Shown: in pieces, positions 59,882 to 64,000 of the stretch
Layout of the letters: each line of letters opens with the position of its first letter
Numbering within the stretch: position 1 is the first letter of the stretch
Assembly: GCA_016432265.1 (NCBI GenBank)
Contig: CP066681.1
Coordinates: 1,328,342 to 1,392,341 of the forward strand
Direction of reading: 5' to 3'
Origin: Micavibrio aeruginosavorus
GTDB lineage: Bacteria; Pseudomonadota; Alphaproteobacteria; Micavibrionales; Micavibrionaceae
Length of the DNA stretch: 64,000 bases
Program-made: the position numbers and the translations under genes
Notes under the pieces: model-generated
Database searches by the model: none
The model's input: the letters and a program-made list of their open reading frames with translations, nothing else
Told to the model about the DNA's origin: nothing

Positions 59882-61066
59882 TTAATCGCCTCCCGCGGCA
59901 ACCGAGGGGTTAAGGCTGAAGACCTGGCGTTGCACGGTGCCGTCGCGGATGGATTTGGCGATGATTTTGCCTTTGAGGTCGTGCGACAGCCCCTCGATTT
60001 CAAGTGTATAGGCGTCGTATCTATCCTTGCCGAGATCGCGTTTGACCCGGTCGATGTTGCCTTCCGTGATCAGCAACGACATGAAGGCTTCCTGCAGGAA
60101 GGGGCTGGTTTCGGCTTGCGTTCTGAACTCTTTGAGGATTGTTATGAGATCCTCCATATTGCGGGTTTCGATATTGGCCAGAATGCGCAGTCCTTCCTTT
60201 TCCCCTTGTGTTTCCAGCAGCAAGGTGGAGGCTTGATATCCGCCCAACTCGGCGTTCAGGAGCGTATGGGGGTTGTTCAGGGATCCGTCAACCGTCAGCG
60301 AGATGTTGTTCAGTATGAAGTCGCCGCGGCTGAAATGGCCGATCTGAAATTGCCCTGAAATATCCGGCACAAGGCTTTGCTGTCCGGTTTCAAAGGCCAG
60401 CCAGCCCGAGAGGCGGCTGGCGCTGAACTGGTCGAGATTGATGCGGCCTTCTGTAATTTCGCTTTCCAGCGCGAGGCCGCGTTCATCACTCCATCTGCCT
60501 TTGATCCTGGCGTCAATCACCAACTGGTGCTGCGCGCCGCTCAGATGCGCGCTGAAAAGCTGCTGCCCGGGTTTTTCAGGATGCCGGGCGGTTTCACCCT
60601 GTAGCGACAGGCGCAGGGCTCCTGCTGGCGTATCGAGGTCGATGACGCTGCTGCCAAGAACGAAGCGATCGACTTTCGGCCATGCCGACCACGCCGCCGG
60701 CGGCAGCGACCAGCCCGCGAAACTAAGACCGAGTTCCTCGTTCCATTCACCAGTTAGTTGCAGGTTGTCTATTTCAATCCGGCGCGGTTTGCCCAGAAGC
60801 GGGAAGAGGAGGCTGCCCGTGGCTTTCAGGCTGCCGATCATGCTGAATCCGTCGGCGTCCAGAGATATGCCGCCTAGAACGAGTTGTCCGGGGCGCGCTT
60901 TTGCGGTTTCGGTCTGGCTGAGGCTGAAGCCGGAAGCGGCCATAGTTCTGCCGATGCGGGACGGGGATGCCGCCGACGCCAGGATCGCGACGATCCCGGC
61001 AAGGATCACGCCCGCAAACGCAAGGCGGGTTTTGTACCCGAGAAGATTCCACAATCGTATCAGCAT
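59882..61066 (-). CDS. Hypothetical single-pass envelope protein, 394 aa
   Basis: An N-terminal membrane helix (residues 13-33, LAFAGVILAGIVAILASAAS) is followed by a largely beta-rich periplasmic part with repeated short strands (IEIDNLQLTGEW, FILNNISLTVDGSL, ALRLSLQGETAR), reminiscent of AsmA/YdbH-like or DUF2125-type proteins that face the periplasm. No confident family. It could belong to lipid transport between membranes. It is convergent with the PAS-kinase gene and the two ends are 37 bases apart. Confidence 0.6.
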   Translation of the reverse strand: MLIRLWNLLGYKTRLAFAGVILAGIVAILASAASPSRIGRTMAASGFSLSQTETAKARPGQLVLGGISLDADGFSMIGSLKATGSLLFPLLGKPRRIEIDNLQLTGEWNEELGLSFAGWSLPPAAWSAWPKVDRFVLGSSVIDLDTPAGALRLSLQGETARHPEKPGQQLFSAHLSGAQHQLVIDARIKGRWSDERGLALESEITEGRINLDQFSASRLSGWLAFETGQQSLVPDISGQFQIGHFSRGDFILNNISLTVDGSLNNPHTLLNAELGGYQASTLLLETQGEKEGLRILANIETRNMEDLITILKEFRTQAETSPFLQEAFMSLLITEGNIDRVKRDLGKDRYDAYTLEIEGLSHDLKGKIIAKSIRDGTVQRQVFSLNPSVAAGGD

Positions 61067-61106
61067 GGCGAAGAGAGTAGCGCGTCAGCCGCGTCGCAGG
61101 CAAAGA

Positions 61107-61132
61107 AAAAGCGCCGTTAAGGCGGCGCTTTT
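61107..61132. terminator. Bidirectional terminator
   Basis: AAAAGCGCCG / CGGCGCTTTT with a TTAAGG loop, between the 394-aa protein gene start and the 206-aa lipoprotein gene stop; on the minus strand it would terminate the lipoprotein gene. Confidence 0.8.
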
Positions 61133-61170
61133 CCTGTGAGAACGATACAAGGAATACGAGGCCCGCTGTA

Positions 61171-61791
61171 TTATGGACGAACCGGAGCCGGGCCAACCAT
61201 CGTTTCGCAGCTTCTGCGGGCGACTTGCGCCGTTTCACCGATACGGGTCTGACCGGCGACGCATTTGCCCATGTCACGTTGCCAGTTGTTAAACTCGCGG
61301 GAGAACTGAGCTTGAGCCGCCTTATTGTCTTTGTCCCATTGTTCGAAGGCGCGTTGCTGGTTGCAGTCTGCCTCCAGCGTTTTGATGCGGGGGCTGTTAA
61401 TTGCGCGGGTGGCTTGATCGCCCAGAATGCCGACGCCGACGCCCAGTACGGCGCCAAGAGCAACCTCGCCGACATTGCCTTTGCTGCCGCGGCGCACCGC
61501 AGAGCCGATGGTGCCTGTGCCTTGGTTGATGGCGCGCTGGGTGGCGTTGCCGCTGTTGGTGTTGTTGATTTCACGGGTCAGAGCCTGGCAGGCCTGATAA
61601 TTGACACGAACCGGGGAGCCATCGACATTGTAGCGAATGCCGGTAGCTGAAACTTCCGTATTGGCTGTGCGCTCGCCTGCGTCTACCGAGCGATAGTCGG
61701 GAAGGCCCATGCTGCCGGTCGATGCACAACCGGTGAGAAGGGCGGAACCAGCCAGAGCCGAAGCGGCCAGAAATCTTTTTGCAATGTTCAT
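61171..61791 (-). CDS. Exported lipoprotein with glycine-rich region, 206 aa
   Basis: ATG 61791 has AGAGG at good spacing; a GTG two codons upstream is also in frame. Lipobox ALLTGC. The mature part includes NSGNATQRAINQGTGTIGSA, VGEVALGAVLGVGVGILGD (Gly-zipper-like hydrophobic segment) and a Trp/Gln-rich end with two Cys (KCVAGQ, SCETM). No family known. It heads a row of three leftward exported proteins before parE. Confidence 0.6.
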   Translation of the reverse strand: MNIAKRFLAASALAGSALLTGCASTGSMGLPDYRSVDAGERTANTEVSATGIRYNVDGSPVRVNYQACQALTREINNTNSGNATQRAINQGTGTIGSAVRRGSKGNVGEVALGAVLGVGVGILGDQATRAINSPRIKTLEADCNQQRAFEQWDKDNKAAQAQFSREFNNWQRDMGKCVAGQTRIGETAQVARRSCETMVGPAPVRP

Positions 61792-61946
61792 TTTCACACC
61801 TCTAAACTAACGTTGTTAGTAAATCCCTTGTATAAGCTTATGTTTTCCTAAGCGTGTCGATAGAATAATCCAAGTTTTTACTATTGTCAAATATATTTCC
61901 ATAATTTTGATATTTTTAGAAGGAAAACCGGATCCTTAATCGGCAA

Positions 61947-62014
61947 GCCCCGCCTTTGGGAGCGGGGCCTGCACAAGGAGGTTTGTTATGAATTCCGTTA
62001 AAAGCCCAGTTTGA
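61947..62014 (+). other. Orphan stem-loop, strong Shine-Dalgarno and 8-codon ORF
   Basis: A hairpin GCCCCGC / GCGGGGC (61947-61953, 61962-61968) is followed by AAGGAGG (61975-61981), then ATG 61988 and a frame of only eight codons (MNSVKSPV) ending in TGA 62012-62014. The ORF overlaps the end of the 192-aa gene on the other strand. It looks like the 5' leader of a lost gene. Confidence 0.4.
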
Positions 62015-62576
62015 GGCCTTTCAGGGCTTTGCCGATTTCGCGGGTGGCGGCCTTTGTGGCGTCATTTACGGTTGTATTGGCGGCTTTTTCAGCGGCAGAA
62101 GGCTTGTCGGCCTGTCTGGCTCTGTTGTTGTTGGGCTGTTCCGCCGATGGTTCGCATGTGACGGCGGCTTTATCGCCTTGCACGGTTCTGGCGGCATCCC
62201 GGGCGGTTTCCTGCGCTGTGGCGGCAACTGCCTTGCCTGCTTCACGGGTTACATCGCGGACAGCGCCGTTGGCAGCGCGGCCAAAGACTTTGCCACCCAA
62301 CCCGCCCAAGGCGTCGCTGAGAGCGTCTTTTGTAGCTTTTTGCGCTTCGCGGCCTGCTTGTGTCGTAGCGTCTTTGGCAACCTGACCGGCTGTGTCGCCG
62401 GCAATCTTTTCAACGACGCCGGGTTTGGCCTTTTGTTTTTGCGGCACGCATTCCACGGCGGCCGGCGCAGTTGCGGCGGGCGCGTTATCCTGTTCCTGTG
62501 CGTAGGCGGCAGTACCGGCACCCACGGCGGCGGCGAGCAGAGTTGCTTTCAGAGATTTATCAAGCCAGTTAGACAT
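61998..62576 (-). CDS. Exported Ala-rich protein, 192 aa
   Basis: ATG 62576 is preceded by AAAGGG at 62583-62588. Residues 1-27 form a signal peptide ending in AAYAQ. The mature part is Ala/Lys/Thr/Gln-rich with two Cys (VECVPQKQ, VTCEPSAE) and repeated helices of the type AGREAQKATKDALSDALGG. No family recognised. A possible amphipathic or chaperone-like coiled structure. One of three leftward exported genes upstream of parE in the reading direction of parE. Confidence 0.6.
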   Translation of the reverse strand: MSNWLDKSLKATLLAAAVGAGTAAYAQEQDNAPAATAPAAVECVPQKQKAKPGVVEKIAGDTAGQVAKDATTQAGREAQKATKDALSDALGGLGGKVFGRAANGAVRDVTREAGKAVAATAQETARDAARTVQGDKAAVTCEPSAEQPNNNRARQADKPSAAEKAANTTVNDATKAATREIGKALKGLKLGF

Positions 62577-62710
62577 ATTTATCACCCTTTATGTGTTTAT
62601 CGTTTGTTTGATTAGTGCCGTTTGGGCAGTCTTTTTGTTAATCTTTTGTTTATGATTATTAGAGACGTTACAGAAAATTGGGCTACCCGTCAATATAATT
62701 TACATAATTA

Positions 62711-63232
62711 TTATTGTTTGGGCGCTGGCATCCCAGCTTCGCGATGACGACGCGCTCTCAGCTCCTCCAAGGTTTCAGTCGTTCTGCCAGGGCCAGCGGA
62801 GCGATCCTTTAGAACCGGGGCTGGCTGAGCGGCGGGACGGCTTTCAGGAGCCCGGATACCGCGGTCACGGTATTTATCCATCCGTTCCTGACGGCGTTTT
62901 TCTTCAGCGGTCGCACGATCTGCGGAGCGTTGAGCGTTGCCGACTTCCCTTGTAAAATCAATAACTTGTTTTGTATCTCTCAGATTATAGATTTTTGTCA
63001 GGAGGGGGGCTTGCTGATCCAGTCCAAACTCGTACTTGCAGCCGAGGCGTTCGTTCTGAGCGAAACCGACTTTTCCGCGATTGGTGCTAAACGTCTGTAA
63101 GGCAGGCGATTGCCCCAAGGCCTCGCAGACTTCGCGAACGCTGGCGTCCTCCAGACCGGGTTGCGCGTGGGCTGTAGCAGCGGCCAAGGCTGTTGTGAGT
63201 GCGATGGCGGTTTTTTTAAGAAATCCTGACAT
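62711..63232 (-). CDS. Exported hypothetical protein, 173 aa
   Basis: ATG 63232 has GAGGG at 63238-63242. Signal peptide MSGFLKKTAIALTTALAAATAHAQ. The first half contains REVCEALGQSPALQTF and CKYEFGLDQQAPLLTKIYNL (two Cys in the mature part), the second half is Arg/Pro-rich and disordered-looking (MDKYRDRGIRAPESRPAAQ). No family recognised. Confidence 0.6.
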   Translation of the reverse strand: MSGFLKKTAIALTTALAAATAHAQPGLEDASVREVCEALGQSPALQTFSTNRGKVGFAQNERLGCKYEFGLDQQAPLLTKIYNLRDTKQVIDFTREVGNAQRSADRATAEEKRRQERMDKYRDRGIRAPESRPAAQPAPVLKDRSAGPGRTTETLEELRARRHREAGMPAPKQ

Positions 63233-63384
63233 TTTCACCCTCATGTCATTAGTTGGTTATCTGAGGGAATATAGAATTAAAACTTGGGAAATTGCAATAT
63301 ATTTATTTACATAATGTTAAAATTTATGAGTGGCACCCTTGGGTGGGGTTCCCGGTTTCAGGCAGGTTTTCTTGGTCGCTTTTC

Positions 63385-64000
63385 TTATATATCGATATCC
63401 TGAACGAATTCGGCGCGTTCCTGAATGAACTGGAAGCGGGCATCGGCGTTGCGTCCCATCAGGCGCTCGACCAGATCGTCGACCTCGGCGCGACCGCCGC
63501 TATAACGGCCCTCTGCTTGCGCCAGCTCGGCTGTGATCCCGAGCGCTTCGAGCGCATGCGGCAGAGATACGCGCACCAGCGTTCGCGAGTGCGGGTTCAT
63601 GGTGGTGTCCTTGAGTTGGGCGGCAGGCATTTCACCCAGACCTTTAAAGCGGCTGATATCGACTTTCGATTTGCCTTTGAAAGTCGTTTTCATCAGTTCG
63701 TCTTTATGTTCGTCATTCCGCGCATAAACGGTGACGCCGCCAGCGGAAAGGCGGTACAAAGGCGGCTGCGCGAGATAAAGGTGGCCTTTTTCAATCATGT
63801 CCCGCATCTGGGTATAAAAGAACGTCACAAGAAGCGTGGCGATGTGGGCGCCATCGACGTCAGCGTCGGTCATGATGATGACCTTCTCGTAGCGTAAATT
63901 CTCAAGTTTGAAATCGCGCCCCGCGCCGCAACCCAGGGCCTGTATCAGATCCTGGATTTCCTGATTGGCGCGCAGCTTGTCGGCGCTGGCGCTGACCACA
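63385..64000 (-). CDS. parE: DNA topoisomerase IV subunit B, C-terminal part (partial)
   Basis: The frame runs off the right edge; about 204 residues of the C-terminus are present. [40 protein letters not shown] (TOPRIM metal motif DADVDG), then [20 protein letters not shown] and the final [19 protein letters not shown] are diagnostic. GyrB is close, but the [17 protein letters not shown] stretch and the ending fit ParE. With ParC it decatenates chromosomes. The start is outside the window. Confidence 0.93.
   Translation of the reverse strand, partial: VVSASADKLRANQEIQDLIQALGCGAGRDFKLENLRYEKVIIMTDADVDGAHIATLLVTFFYTQMRDMIEKGHLYLAQPPLYRLSAGGVTVYARNDEHKDELMKTTFKGKSKVDISRFKGLGEMPAAQLKDTTMNPHSRTLVRVSLPHALEALGITAELAQAEGRYSGGRAEVDDLVERLMGRNADARFQFIQERAEFVQDIDI

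Overview
The window is chromosomal DNA from a Gram-negative bacterium, most probably an alphaproteobacterium. Lineage evidence: a bamE / ubiquinol-cytochrome c chaperone / DUF177 / rpmF-plsX-fabH-ihfA-merR block, an LptD with a long acidic/Ala-rich N-terminal segment, rpsI with an N-terminal extension, a class I PHA synthase, class II FBPase (glpX), and a type III PLP decarboxylase followed by a ureohydrolase. I cannot assign a genus from sequence alone. No rRNA, CRISPR array, intact transposase or intact integrase is visible.

Layout. 1-4.9 kb: 3' end of the proton-pumping pyrophosphatase, two tiny ORFs, an RlmD-type rRNA methyltransferase, a frameshifted HExxH protein, bamE, the bc1 chaperone and DUF177. 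4.9-7.1 kb: an opposite-strand pair (a 626-aa HExxH protein and a lipoprotein) that separates DUF177 from rpmF. 7.4-10.8 kb: rpmF-plsX-fabH-ihfA-merR. 10.85-18.4 kb: tRNA-Pro(GGG), a possible integrase relic, a CusBA-type heavy-metal efflux operon without outer-membrane factor, and a secreted 13-repeat RCC1 protein. 18.4-27.7 kb: acyltransferase, folB, TPM-PDZ/LemA/DUF2089 module, two tandem exported paralogues, metY, rplM-rpsI, a 30-aa ORF and an ICMT-like methyltransferase. 27.7-36 kb: phaC, OmpA-type lipoprotein, hom, glpX, aminotransferase, recJ. 36-46.7 kb: degenerate GDPD-fold protein, tRNA-Glu, exported ClpP-like protease, DUF4139 protein, decarboxylase with a leader ORF, agmatinase-like protein, hmgA, His-rich cation/Ca exchanger, tdh. 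46.7-49.2 kb: small accessory genes and two copies of a 159-bp direct repeat lying between tdh and kbl. 49.2-64 kb: kbl, DEAD-box helicase, lptD, a secreted glycoside hydrolase, a four-gene signalling cluster, several envelope proteins and the 3' part of parE at the right edge.

Functional themes are envelope biogenesis (bamE, lptD, OmpA lipoprotein, LemA module, plsX/fabH), translation (rpmF, rplM, rpsI, two tRNAs, RlmD), amino-acid and polyamine metabolism (hom, metY, tdh/kbl, hmgA, decarboxylase/ureohydrolase), metal efflux and two-component signalling. The observations I consider most worth follow-up are a 37-codon leader ORF with a terminator-like hairpin coupled to the decarboxylase gene; an exported ClpP with an intact catalytic triad; a pair of previously unassigned HExxH proteins whose similarity continues across a frameshift; a GDPD-fold pseudoenzyme; and the repeat-bearing accessory insertion splitting tdh from kbl.
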